Origin: Entoloma clypeatum | Lineage: Eukaryota > Basidiomycota > Agaricomycetes > Agaricales > Entolomataceae | Direction: 5' to 3' | DNA: 64,000 nt | Assembly: GCA_963565915.1 (NCBI GenBank) | Contig: OY751488.1 | Location: 4,712,001 to 4,776,000, forward strand | In this document: positions 1 to 9,152 of the stretch, piece by piece | Layout: each line of letters starts with the position of its first letter | Numbering within the stretch: position 1 is the first letter of the stretch | Notes under the pieces: generated by a model | The model's database searches: none | What the model was told of the DNA's origin: nothing | Seen by the model: the letters and a program-made list of their open reading frames with translations, nothing else | Made by a program: the position numbers and the translations under genes

Positions 1-105
1 TGCATCCCGCCTTTCCTGTGTGTCATGTGCCGCTTCTCGTGTGTCCCGTACCACCGGCGCGCGCCTCCCGCCGTTCCCGTGTGTCCCACCATTCGTCGCG
101 TGTTG
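1..105. repeat. GC-rich CCCGCCGTTCC-type degenerate repeat
   Basis: This stretch is made of imperfect units around the core CCCGCCGTTCC / GTGTCCC. The same core returns at 1207-1395 in the same orientation and at 1850-2190 in the opposite orientation. No protein-like reading is present; the open frames only mirror the repeat. It looks like the subterminal repeat field of a DNA transposon, but no transposase is linked to it here. Confidence 0.5.
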
Positions 106-1200
106 AGAAGTGAGTTTGTGACGAGCGCCGAAAATGCGAGAGACTCTGGTCAGAGCTCTACAAACACCTCAAACACCCAACAACACTCTCAACAATTAGT
201 TCAAGGGTGGCGGGAACTTAACCACTTATTTCGTAAGTAGTTAGACTCGTTTGTCTTTTGTAGAAAGTCGTCGTGAGGTCGCGCGTCGACAATCAAGGGT
301 TTTGATCAAATAAAATAATAATATGAGATTGAGTTTCCTCAGGGTTCACTGAGACTCCCTTTGGATGAGACTTAGAAAATCTAACCACTCAATCAATCAC
401 TGAGAGAGAAAGAGGGATTGGATCTGGCTGGGGGGCCTTTCTAATCTACAGTACATGGCAGGAAACTACAGTTTTTATACATGACAAGAGATGAAATATA
501 TATATAAGGTTTATCACAAGATATGTCCATAACAAATCGGTTTCCAGGGTATCTGTTATTTGGGCATGGTCCAAATATTCACATGGGTCTTTTAAACATA
601 TTTCCGAGGTGTCGAGAGGGCAACCGGCCCTGGCGGAGTGGGGCGACAAGAATGCGTCGTTTCACGAGCATTCTAGAACGCCGCATCAATATTGATGTTG
701 TCGATCGATCAATCAAGTTCCTGGTTGTCATTGATCAAGGGTCTGAAGATCTGAAGCGTCACGGACCGGGAACCCGTTTCCAGGGTTTGGTCTATTTCTG
801 GTAAGTCACACAGATCGGCATCACGGCATCTGTGATCGCGCGTCGTACACTGTGATGCTGGGCATCCTGCTCATTAATATGAGTCCCCCGAGCCCTCAGA
901 TTGTCCATAGTCAATAGTAGTGATTGGATAGGGGGATATGTCATAGAATATTCTTATTAATGACTGGTCCCCTCAATGGTCTTATCCATTGAGAAATAAA
1001 GTGTTTTGTGTCAAGTTTTGGTTAAGCCCTCAAAGTGACTGTTCCCAAGATCATGACCAAAGGTGGTCCAGTGGTATTTAGACACTCTTAGGTAGCCAGT
1101 AGTACCATCAGTTCCAATAGAATATGTTTGTGAAGGGGCCAGCATTATATTCTTATATTGACAAAACTGTGGGAAAAGTGAATTTTCACGCACAGCTGCG
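106..1200. other. No gene seen; AT-rich, LTR-like remnant
   Basis: About 1.1 kb without a credible coding region. It carries AT-rich runs, TATA-like stretches near 495-510, and a segment near 885-900 reading GAGTCCCCCGAG that resembles the polypurine side of an LTR element on the minus strand. I could not find paired ends, so I only note the possibility of a solo or partial LTR. Confidence 0.35.
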
Positions 1201-1206
1201 CAGCGG

Positions 1207-1395
1207 TCGTATCAGCGTGTCCCGCCGTTCCTGCGTGTCCCGCCGTTCCTGCGTGTCCCGCCGTTCCTGCGTGTCCCGCCGTTCCTGCATCTCCCATGTT
1301 GTTTCCGGGTCTCCCGCCATTCCTCCCGCGTCTCCCGCCATTCCTCCCGCGTCTCTCGCCTTTCCGCGTGTCCTGTGCCGTTTTCCATGTCGTTT
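1207..1395. repeat. 18-bp tandem repeat array
   Basis: Between about 1214 and 1289 an 18-bp unit with core GTGTCCCGCCGTTCCTGC is repeated head to tail about four times with almost no change, followed by two longer units with GTCTCCCGCCATTCCTCC. The open frames across it (CVSRRS repeats) are a by-product of the repeat. The reverse complement of the same core fills 1850-2190, so the two arrays face each other around the palindromic region between them. Confidence 0.8.
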
Positions 1396-1417
1396 TCCAT
1401 GTGTTTCGTCAGAGGTC

Positions 1418-1826
1418 TGGGATAACGTAAAAGGTGGGGTGCTTACATACACGGCGCCTCCGTGGCCCATGGTGAACAGAGGAGGGAGGAGGGAGGGATG
1501 GAGAAGGGAGGTGATGGAGGACGAGGTGATGGGGGGAAAACAAGAAGACGTGACGGGACTTGTGACTATTGTTCAACTTTCGGCCGTTGCTGGGTTCGGC
1601 AAGCTCCGACGTTTCATCATGAGTGCCTGGGCCCGGAACATGCCGGCTATATATCAATAGCCTAAACTTGCCACGTCAAGTTCTTGTCCCCACATCATCT
1701 TCTTCCACTCCCTCCTCCTCCATCCCTCCCTCCTCCTCCGTCCCTCCCTCCTCCTCCCCCCCTTCACGTGAGGTCCATGGAGCCCCCATATTGGTAAGCA
1801 CCCCACCTTTCCCGTCACCTCAGACC
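1418..1826. repeat. Long imperfect palindrome / MITE-like inverted repeat
   Basis: The left arm around 1433-1451 contains AAAGGTGGGGTGCTTAC. Its exact reverse complement GTAAGCACCCCACCTTT occurs at about 1794-1810, and similarity continues outward on both sides (GTCTG..., ...CAGAC). Inside, a GGAGGGA-rich arm (about 1478-1540) faces a TCCCTCC-rich arm (about 1706-1768), so the strand could fold into a large hairpin. No protein is encoded. It could be a miniature inverted-repeat element or the folded core of a larger non-autonomous element bounded by the flanking repeat arrays. Confidence 0.55.
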
Positions 1827-1849
1827 ACTGACATGCCAAAAACATCCCA

Positions 1850-2190
1850 GCAACGACACGGGAACGGTGGGCGGCGCTTGAGAAACCACGCAGAATATGT
1901 GAGCACGGCAGGAAACCCGAGAAACAACACGGCCAAGGCGGGAGACGCGGGAGGAACAGTGGGAGACACGAGAAACAGCGCAGAGGCAGCGGGGCATGCG
2001 TGCAACATGCAACAAACGGGACACGCTAGAAACGGGACGGGACACACAGCAACGGCGGGAGGTGCACGAGAAACGGCGAGGCATGCAACGAACGGCGCAG
2101 GACACGCGAGCAAGCGGCGGGGGCGGGGGTGCATGGATTTGTGCGGGAAAGGCGGGATGCGTGCTGGCACGACGGGGGACGCTCTGTAAC
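1850..2190. repeat. Inverted counterpart of the CCCGCCGTTCC repeat field
   Basis: Degenerate units such as AACGGCGGGA and GGGACACG in opposite orientation to the arrays at 1-105 and 1207-1395. Long frames open on both strands here are repeat-driven; composition and periodicity are not those of a gene. Confidence 0.6.
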
Positions 2191-2600
2191 GGCGGGATGC
2201 ACCTGTATTATTTGTAGTTACCGAATTAATAATGTTTTATTTCATTATTTGTGCATATAAACACAATTACACACATGGCTAAAGCAACAGGCAGGGTTAT
2301 TGCCTGTGTGATATGAGTTGTGGCTCTAGCCACCAGTGGCTAGCGTCGGGGATAAATGATTCAATTCTTGTGGCTAGAGCCAGGATACAGAAGGCTATAT
2401 TGTACCGCTAAGGCTCCCAACATTATCATTATTAAACTAGTATAGTGCTGCATATGTGTATTCTAACATCGTTCAGTACCCCCTTCGACCCGCGGGTCAA
2501 CCCAGTTGAGCCAAAAATGCCAGTAGGCAGGCTGGGGTCAAAAGATTATTGAGTGGGCGAAAAATTGGTGTTTTTTTTGCATCTGAAGGTCACGAACCTG
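2191..2600. other. No gene seen
   Basis: AT-rich spacer. A small inverted repeat with GTGGCTCTAGCCAC near 2325 and a related GTGGCTAGAGCCAG near 2370 is the only structure I see. Confidence 0.4.
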
Positions 2601-2990
2601 GTCCAAACCTGAACCGGACCGGACCTATGGGTTTGAGTTCAAGTTCGAGGGATGCCCGAACTGGACCTTCAAGTCCGGGTTCAAGTTCAGCCAAAAAGTG
2701 GCCAAACCTTGGCCGAACCTGCACCGAACCGGACTTCGGCCAGTTTACTCGTGCCCAACAGCCTCCCTTTGTGTGCCCAACGGCCGCCCTTCGCACCCAA
2801 GGTCCCCCTCACGTGCACAACGGCCGCCCCTCGTGTGCAATGGCCCATACTAGCGCGCAACGGCCCTCTCTAATGCGCAACGGCACCTTCTCGCGCCCAA
2901 CGCTCCCCACTCGTGCCCAACGGCCCACTCTCACGTCCAGCAGCCTCCTCTCGTGACCAACGGCCCCTCACTCGCGCCCCATCAGCAAAC
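2601..2990. repeat. Degenerate minisatellite (CGTGCCCAACGGCC units)
   Basis: About 2600-2750 holds variants of GAACCGGACC and GGTTCAAGTTC. About 2748-2985 holds roughly ten units of 22-26 bp around CGTGCCCAACGGCC. Frames open here are translations of the repeat (RAQRP...) and are not taken as genes. Confidence 0.65.
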
Positions 2991-3188
2991 CAGACATGTG
3001 CTAGGTAGCACTTGATAGCACTACATAGTGGTATAGTACTGTAGCATACATTATTTTGTTTGTAGCGCTACAGAGTTACATACTCATGCTACAGAGTGCT
3101 ACAGAGCCACATACTCATGCTACATAGCACTCCACAGCACTTTGCTACAAAACACTCCATAGCACTCCATAGCAAGGAATATCTTATA
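2991..3188. repeat. Short AT-rich repeat around GCTACAGAGT
   Basis: Imperfect tandem copies of CATACTCATGCTACAGAG and CACTCCATAG fill the interval up to the TA dinucleotide (3187-3188) where the Tc1 end begins. Confidence 0.55.
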
Positions 3189-3194
3189 CAGTGC

Positions 3195-3399
3195 CTCACA
3201 AAACTGATTCAATGTTTGCTACTTTGTGAATACCTTCAAAATAACTTTGCAAATAATGCCAATCAAAAGAAGGTATTGGTACCTGGTTAGGAGCCCTGCT
3301 TCAGGACTCTCGGAATCTGCAATAATTATGTAATTCCCATAAAAAATGATCAATATATGATCAAATTACTCCAGGGACTCATTGAATCAGTTTTGTGAG
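3195..3399. repeat. 20-bp inverted repeat at Tc1 terminal region
   Basis: CTCACAAAACTGATTCAATG at 3195-3214 has its exact reverse complement at 3380-3399, 165 bp apart. It could be an IR/DR-type Tc1 terminus or a small derivative element lying against the transposase gene. Confidence 0.7.
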
Positions 3400-3428
3400 T
3401 ATGTACAATAAATACAGTATTTTATACT

Positions 3429-4305
3429 TTAGTACTTGGTATTACCCCCCTTAGCTTTGATTACTGCCTCTACCCTTCTTGGCATACTTTCTATCAGGTT
3501 TTGACACACTTCTGGCTCTATATTATTCCACACCTCTGCTGCTCTGTCCCAAATCTCCCAGACTCCCTTGGGTGGTGTTGGATATTCATTCAACTTCCTT
3601 TTAATATGAACCCAGAGGTGTTCAATAGGATTGAGGTCTGGGGACTGTGCAGGCCAATCCAGCAGAGCAATATTCTTGCTGTCCATCCATTTTTTGGCCT
3701 TCTTGGAGGTGTGCTTGGGGTCATTGTCCTGCTGAAAAATGATCTCCTCTTCAGAGATTCCACTCTCCTCCATGCTGGGCAGCAAATTGTCCTCCAAAAT
3801 GGACACATACTGATCAGCATCCATCCTCCCCTCAACCTCTGCAAGTCTCCCCACACCTTCCCAACCCATACAACCCCAAACCATAATATTTCCTCCCCCA
3901 AACTTGACTGTGCCCTGAACCTCTCTTTCAATAAGCCCCTCACCCTTCTTTTTCCAGACCCATTCCTTGCCATCTGACCCAAACCTGTTGATTTTGGTCT
4001 CATCTGACCAAATGACCCTCTTCCAGTCCTCCACTATCCATTCCCTGTGCTTCATAGCAAATGCCAACCGCCTCTTCCGATGTATGGCCTTTAAGAAAGG
4101 TCTTTTCTTCTTTGTTACAGCCTTGAATTCATGTTTTCTGAGAACCCTTCTCACAGTTTCTGGGGAGACAGGATTGGAGATAACAGTGTTGATGTGTTTG
4201 GTAGCCTGCACAGCATTGGAGGCTCTCCCTGAGGTGATTTGTGAAAGTATGTTTCGTGTGTTGGTGGGAGAAAGCTTGGATGGACGACCACCAGAAGAGA
4301 GAAGT
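3429..4305 (-). pseudogene. Tc1-type DDE transposase, 5'-truncated
   Basis: The continuous part (3429-4211, 260 codons) shows the catalytic core of a Tc1-type cut-and-paste transposase: IWSDET for the first aspartate, QQDNDPKH for the second, and SPDLNPIEHLW for the third acidic residue (DD34E spacing type). Upstream, still in the same frame to about 4305, is GGRPSKLS, the GRPR-like hook that separates the two helix-turn-helix motifs in Tc1 proteins. The first helix-turn-helix and the start codon are missing because the reading runs into gag sequence. A full Tc1 transposase is about 340 residues, so roughly the first 50 are absent. Seen: core motifs and truncation. Inferred: inactive copy. 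Confidence 0.85.
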
Positions 4306-5192
4306 TCACTTTGAACTTCTTCTTTCCCCCATCGGGTCTAAGTCTTAGAGCCACTGCCTTGGCCCTCCTCCACTGGTTGTCTAATCTGGACGCCATGGTG
4401 TACCATTCGTCAATCGTTCCTGGGACCTTATCAAGGCCCAAGATCTTGTCTCGGAGCGCGTGTGGTAACGCCTCCATGAAGTAGTCTTTGAGAGACCGAT
4501 CATCCTTGATCAGGCTCTCCGCAGCCCATAACTTGAACTTCTCGATGTATTCATCGGCTGTCATGCCTTCCATTTTCTGCGTTTTCATCATTGTCAACGC
4601 ATCTCCTTCCTTGTCAACTGGGGAGAACGACTTCCTCAGTTTTTCGATGAAGTCCGCGTATTTCGGGTACACGGATACTCCGGTGATGGAAATATCTCTG
4701 TGCCAGGATTCTTTCCAAGGTCCGGCCGTTCCTCCTTTCATGTACGAGACAGTGAAGAGGATTTTCTTCTTGTCGGTGTTATAGATGTCGTCGTTCATTT
4801 CCAGGTATAGGTTCGTGTCAAATAAAAATTCAGATAGTTTCCTTCTATCTCCATTGAAGATCGCCGGCGGGCTGATCTTGATCTCTTTTTCTGGGGTCCT
4901 TACTTGAGAAGCCATTTCTACAAGTGGAGTCTTTGGGGTGTCTGGGGTCGGTCTGGGTGCAGCAACAGCAGCAGCTGGCGGCGGTGGGTTTTGTCTCGAG
5001 GAGAGGTAAGAGGGTGATGTGGGGTTGACTGGTATGAAAGAGGAGGTTACTCTTCTGTACGGTGTCGGCGGTGGTCGTGGTGTGATAGGTGCGTCAACGA
5101 ACTCCTGTTCGTCTTCTGAGTCGGACGGGACTCCAAAGGTGGATCATCGGGGAGGAATCTTTGCGTCTAAAACCGCAGTGGGTTGACGACAT
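4306..5192 (-). pseudogene. Ty3/Gypsy Gag N-terminal part, truncated by Tc1
   Basis: From 4915 leftward the frame encodes a typical retrotransposon Gag: a capsid-type helical region with the motif FKLWAAESLI and an SFSPVDKEGDAL segment, ending at LRPDGGKKKFKVN where Tc1 sequence takes over. Upstream of the first internal methionine the same frame stays open to about 5146 with a proline/threonine-rich leader peptide. The likely real start is an ATG at about 5189-5191, just downstream of the primer-binding site, in a different frame, so there is also a one-base shift near 5140-5150. No zinc knuckle and no pol follow, because the 3' part is gone. It belongs to the LTR at 5210-5830. Confidence 0.7.
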
Positions 5193-5197
5193 TGATC

Positions 5198-5207
5198 AGC
5201 TTGACCT
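5198..5207 (-). promoter_or_regulatory. Self-priming primer-binding site
   Basis: In element orientation the sequence AGGTCAAGCT lies two bases after the LTR. It is the exact reverse complement of AGCTTGACCT inside the LTR (5419-5428), about 36 bases downstream of a TATATAAA box. This is the arrangement of Tf1/sushi-type elements, in which the 5' end of the RNA folds back to prime minus-strand synthesis. Confidence 0.6.
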
Positions 5208-5209
5208 TT

Positions 5210-5830
5210 TGTTACGGCGATAGCCTACAACAACAAGTCCAAGGATCGGATCACGTGGGTTCGAACTGGTTCCACAACAAGTCCCTCAATAGGTCGACTT
5301 GGTCTATCAGCGAGTTCCTCAGAAGGACGACTTGGTTCGGGTTAAGCAGAGCTAAGTCCTTGCAAGGCACTTAGTTGGAGAGCGTTCGAAGTGGTAGACA
5401 AGTAAGCGTTGTTTGCCTAGGTCAAGCTAAGGACCTCTACTCTAAGGTTACAGGTTTTTATATACGTTATCCTATAGCTATAAATAAGTAGGTGCTGCGC
5501 AGGAGCTAAATAAGCCATTGGTTAGATAGATGTTTCAAGGGGGCTGTGGCATAGGAGTCAGAGATAAGGCCTCAAGGCCATGAGTCAGAGATAACAAGTG
5601 AAAATATATCTAGAAGGAGAATAGTCCGAGTCATTGTGAGTCATAGCGCTGATAGAGGGGACACGTGTCCCAGGGTCATCGGAGTTAAGTGAAACGGGGT
5701 GTGATAGGGATCAAGGGTCGAAGGGTTGTGTGAAGGTGCGTACGAAGAGGGTGAAAAAGTGTAACAGGAGTGATCCTGTATCGCGTGGCCGAATATTCAG
5801 GTGCACATACTAACGTGTTTGTTTTTAACA
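5210..5830 (-). repeat. Gypsy LTR (621 bp), 5' LTR of the gag at 4306-5192
   Basis: Bounded by TGTTA...TAACA. In element orientation it has a TATATAAA box at 5464-5457 and is followed, after two bases, by a self-complementary primer-binding site, which makes it the 5' LTR of the element to its left. The base run to its right, GACTCCCCCG, looks like a polypurine tract in element orientation, which would instead make it the 3' LTR of an element to its right. A tandem or recombined arrangement would satisfy both. Confidence 0.65.
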
Positions 5831-6258
5831 GACTCCCCCGTCCTGGCGCAAGGACTTATCAGCTCGACGGAGCTTTGCGCCGCCTGTTCTTCACGCATAC
5901 GTAGATCCTCGGATCGATGTAGTTTACTCTATGTCAAGCGGACTGTACCCCTAGTATACCGCTATATAAATTGTTGACCAAAAAAAAAAAAAAAAAAAAA
6001 GCCCCACATATCAGCAGTGACCCACCTTTCCAAAGTCTGTGATAGATAACAGCGACCCACCACAACCGCAAGCTGCATTAGACCGTCGGCGCATGAAATG
6101 ACCTGTGATGATGATGAGTGATGAGCCAGAATGCCGAGCATCAGACCTGTGGGAACAGGCTGTACATTGCATATCCGAACGAGCTCTTATAAAAACTTCA
6201 CGGACACCCCTGAGGACATCATATCTCGCCTGGAAGTCGAGATCTAGAAAGGGGGTAA
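5831..6258. other. No intact gene; possible pol tail and 21-bp poly-A
   Basis: A run of 21 A at 5980-6000 is the main landmark. Near 6178-6247 a short plus-strand frame ends in a stop immediately before an AGAAAGGGGG polypurine stretch and an LTR start, which would fit the last codons of a plus-strand pol gene, but it is too short to identify. Confidence 0.3.
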
Positions 6259-6600
6259 TGTTATGACCGTACTTTCACTTTTCATCTTATCTTATCTAAT
6301 CTGCATCTAATCTGCATCATATCATATCTCATCATATCTATGGCTGCGCGACACATGTACGCCTCATGGTATTTACATATATAAGTAGGGTACTTTCACT
6401 GGTATTCGATAGCTTGTTCTCTTGAGATTCCCACTGGGTCTCTTGGCAATACAGCACCTTCATCATCTTTCCATGTTCTTCCTCTAAGTTCAGAAGTTTG
6501 GGCTTGCGACGTCGTGAGACTTAGCGTCGCCTCAACAGCTAGTGTCATCGATAAATCCAATATAATCAATCTCCTTGTTTCACACTTCATTTTGAGAGGT
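6259..6600 (+). repeat. Candidate Gypsy 3' LTR (end not resolved)
   Basis: Starts TGTTATGACC directly after AGAAAGGGGGTAA, a convincing polypurine-tract/LTR junction. It has CTTATC repeats at about 6284-6305 and a TATATAAG box at about 6374, much like the U3 layout of family B in this window (26752-27139). I could not fix the 3' boundary; 6600 is approximate. Confidence 0.45.
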
Positions 6601-6615
6601 GCTTGATAGTCTTAT

Positions 6616-6762
6616 CTATCTCGCAAGACGATCCCATGGCTCTCGAGTATCATAGCTAAGCCCATAGTGGTGACCAGCACTATGTTCTACATTGCCATGG
6701 TCTCTAAATGCTTTAAAATCTCTCTCTAACGTCGCCACTAAGTCCTCAGAATCGGAGCTCAT
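6616..6762 (-). pseudogene. Short 48-codon ORF, gag-like start fragment
   Basis: A 48-codon frame starting MSSDSEDLVATLERDF and ending at a stop in 6616-6618. The acidic serine-rich start is reminiscent of fungal Gag N-termini, but it is too short for assignment and no continuation is seen. It may be the front end of another lost retroelement. Confidence 0.25.
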
Positions 6763-6832
6763 CTAGGACTCTCTATATCCCTTAGAGATAGTGTGAAATG
6801 ATGCAAAATGCAAAGATTTAGGCCTAGATGCA

Positions 6833-8263
6833 TCACGGCCCTATCAGCGGGTCTTGTGTGAGGACTGCGGTGGTTGCATTGTTGTGGGTATGCGCAGGAT
6901 TCGGGACACGTTGGGTGCGTAGATTCTTGACAAGATGCTTGTGAAGGCCGGGACTAGCTGAGCAGAGGTCTTGAACAGGTACAGCAACAACAGTTGCCAT
7001 AATCTTGTCATAGATGCAGTCGACGGATGCGGGGTCGGCTATCTTTGCTTCATATACGAATGCAGGGGGCGGGATTACAGGTCGTTCGGGTATTGTGGTA
7101 GGTGTTACTTGGTCTTTTTGTTCATTGGCTTGCTCCGCGTTGTCAGATGTGTCTGTAGTCGAACGTGTTGCATACACGTATCCCTCGGCATTCCAATGTT
7201 TGAGATCCTCGAAGCCACCCAGCAAGATTTCATCTTTGTCGTCGACATTGTATGATCTGTCCATTTCCTTCACTGCATCCTTTTGCACAGGTTCGTCGGT
7301 GTCCTCAACGACTTCAACCATGACAGCACTGACAGCTGGCATCTGTGACCATCCGCCTGCGAAATAAGCCATTGTAGCAGTATTCTGTGGCGCTGTGTGT
7401 TGCTGATGCCAGTTGTTGATGGATCCTTTAATTCCGTTGGGGTGCCCAAGGAGACGAGAGCCGTTGGGGGTGCAGAATCAGTTGTCCCGGTAGATGCATT
7501 TATTGTCACGGAGATATTCTGTTGCCTGCAGGCATTCCCTCAACAAGTGGCCTTCTTTCCGGCAAAAATGGCAGACGTGGTCCGTTTGTCCCCAAGTCAT
7601 GTTCCGGGGTGCATTGTATGTCGTGTTTGGCGCATTGTACATCGTGTGCGGCGGTTTGTACGTTGCGGGAACCGGTGCTGGGGCCTGATGGTTCTTTGCA
7701 GTGAGGGCAACGAGACTGGCTGGGGGATTCATGAGGCGGGTGACACTTGGGATGATCCCGGCGAGACATGCATAATAGGCAACATATGTATTGTCGGTTG
7801 TCGTCATTGTCACTAACTTCTTTGTCAAGCCCTCAATAGTATCCTTTCCCTTTTTCAATTTAACTGTCTTTACCTTTACAGTTTTCTTCTTTCTGTCCCC
7901 CACGTCAGAATCAGAAGAATTGTCATTGCTATCGTCGCTTTTGTTGTCTGAGTCAGACGTACTAGAGTTGGAGTCTGATGGTCCGTTGTTGATGTGCAAG
8001 ACATCGTTACTGAAGACTTCAAGGGCGACTGGCAAAATTTGATGGACACAAGGTACCCGAGCACGGCTGAAGTGTGTGCTGTCCAGTCCGTTGGCCTGTA
8101 ATTGCGCAAGGATACAGCATTGGGCATTGGCAGGGAAGCCTTTCCAAAATGCCTTGTCAAGTTCCTTCTCAGATATGATTTCCCTTGAAAGTAGACTTCG
8201 TCTGATGCACATGAAGTCGTGATGGTACGTCGTCACTTTGTTTCAATTCCTAATCTTCTTCTT
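6833..8263 (-). pseudogene. Degenerate gag-like gene, 3' part (split by element A1)
   Basis: Continuation, beyond the inserted A1 element, of the reading at 14829-15412. The first block (7478-8236) has a helical Gag-like segment, an Asp/Ser-rich acidic stretch and a CCHC knuckle CHFCRKEGHLLREC. The second block (6833-7372) has the region that in related basidiomycete elements precedes the protease. The blocks are in different frames with stops near 7478 and 7375 and at about 8240, and no protease or reverse transcriptase follows. It resembles the Gag-protease part of an old Ty3/Gypsy element. Confidence 0.6.
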
Positions 8264-8631
8264 TGTTATGCGTAACAAACCGTTCCAAGGTTCGGGCAGA
8301 GTATGCAGGAAGATGGAAAGGCGAAGAGCAATGTGATTGCTAAATCTAAGGAATCTAGCTATAGTACAAAGGGTTTATATAGGTACTGACCATAGGCGAT
8401 AGCATATGAGTCAGTGCTGCGCAAGGCAGTGTATCTGAGTAAGATAACTGCGGAAGGCAGTGCGTCTGAGTAAGACGACTGCGGAATGAGTCAGACAGCT
8501 GCGGAAAGCGAGTCAGCGCGGGAGCGAAGTATACTAAAGGAAATAAAGTATAATACGATATGTGTAAGCGGGGGCCGATGAGTAAAAGTGAAAAAGTAAG
8601 CATATACGTCCGTAGTCGTTAGTCCGTAACA
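8264..8631 (-). repeat. A1 3' LTR
   Basis: 368 bp, TGTTACGG...CGTAACA in element orientation. It contains an extra 20-bp unit (about 8486-8505, carrying TGAGTCA at 8487-8493) that is absent from the 348-bp LTRs of A2 and A3; another TGAGTCA is at 8407-8413. Confidence 0.95.
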
Positions 8632-8633
8632 TG

Positions 8634-8648
8634 TTCCCCTCCTCAAGG
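8634..8648 (-). promoter_or_regulatory. A1 polypurine tract
   Basis: In element orientation CTTGAGGAGGGGAA lies just before the 3' LTR and is the expected plus-strand primer. The same tract precedes the 3' LTR in A2 (about 25357-25371) and A3 (about 40436-40450). Confidence 0.75.
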
Positions 8649-8668
8649 TCTGTGTCCTCACAGACTAC

Positions 8669-9037
8669 CTACTCCCATCCATCGTTGCCATTTGGATCGG
8701 CCCAGGCAGGGTCAACTCGGTTACCCCAATCCTTTATCAGTTCATCGTTTACCGCCGTGGCAAACTCTAAACCTCGAACGGCGAGGCGAAGGCGTCGGTT
8801 CTCGACAGCAAGGGTGTTGGTATAGTTTTTGAGGATGAGTTTCTCCTCAGCGGTGGGGGCGGTTGGCAAATCGGAAAGGGTATGAAGGCGGATATGCATC
8901 TGCCGGTGAAGGATGTCGGCAACGGAGGTTTCGAGCGCATGGATCTGGTCGCGCATGGAGAGCGCTTCGCCGATGAGGGTGGTGATGGTGGGGTTGATAT
9001 CGGAAGCATCGGTGGAGGCGGCGGTGATGTTGGACAT
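8669..9037 (-). CDS. A1 third ORF, small helical protein of unknown function
   Basis: 122 codons, starting MSNITAASTD and ending with GNDGWE, placed 115 bp after pol. The middle is rich in leucine and charged residues with heptad-like spacing (IHALETSVADIL, NTLAVENRRLRLAV), so a coiled coil is likely. No signal peptide or membrane segment is visible, so it is not an envelope-like protein. The protein differs from the A2 and A3 versions only at one residue plus one extra codon, although I count about 20 base changes, nearly all silent. That is the signature of a protein kept by selection. Function unknown; it could bind Gag, RNA or a host factor. Confidence 0.75.
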   Translation of the reverse strand: MSNITAASTDASDINPTITTLIGEALSMRDQIHALETSVADILHRQMHIRLHTLSDLPTAPTAEEKLILKNYTNTLAVENRRLRLAVRGLEFATAVNDELIKDWGNRVDPAWADPNGNDGWE

Positions 9038-9152
9038 GGCAGAAATGATGTTTGAAAGGTATAAGAAGAACAGCGTGTTGGGCGAGAAGAGTTGGAGCGG
9101 GGAACTCGATGTGACAGAAGTTGATGTGGAAAATGGCTCAAAGTTTGTTCTT

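Larger units (their letters stand above)
3189..4305 (-). mobile_element. Truncated Tc1/mariner-family DNA transposon
   Basis: The left end starts with CAGTGCCTCACAAAACTG directly after a TA dinucleotide, as expected for a Tc1-type insertion. A perfect 20-bp inverted pair lies at 3195-3214 and 3380-3399, so the terminal region is itself palindromic. The transposase reads leftward towards this end. At its 5' side (about 4305) the transposon stops abruptly inside the gag gene on the same strand: no second TIR and no N-terminal DNA-binding half is visible. The copy is therefore truncated and cannot move by itself. Confidence 0.75.

Noticed and set aside
1124..1660. Open frames of 60-180 codons on both strands rich in CVSRRS, RETREEW and similar
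   Set aside because: They are translations of the 18-bp tandem repeat and purine/pyrimidine tracts and have no protein-like composition.
2549..2956. 135-codon frame with FGQFTRAQQPP and RAQRP repeats
   Set aside because: Driven by the CGTGCCCAACGGCC minisatellite; no domain and no conservation signal.
8669..9037. Third ORF of family A as an envelope gene
   Set aside because: No signal peptide, membrane helix or cysteine pattern; it is a short soluble-looking helical protein.
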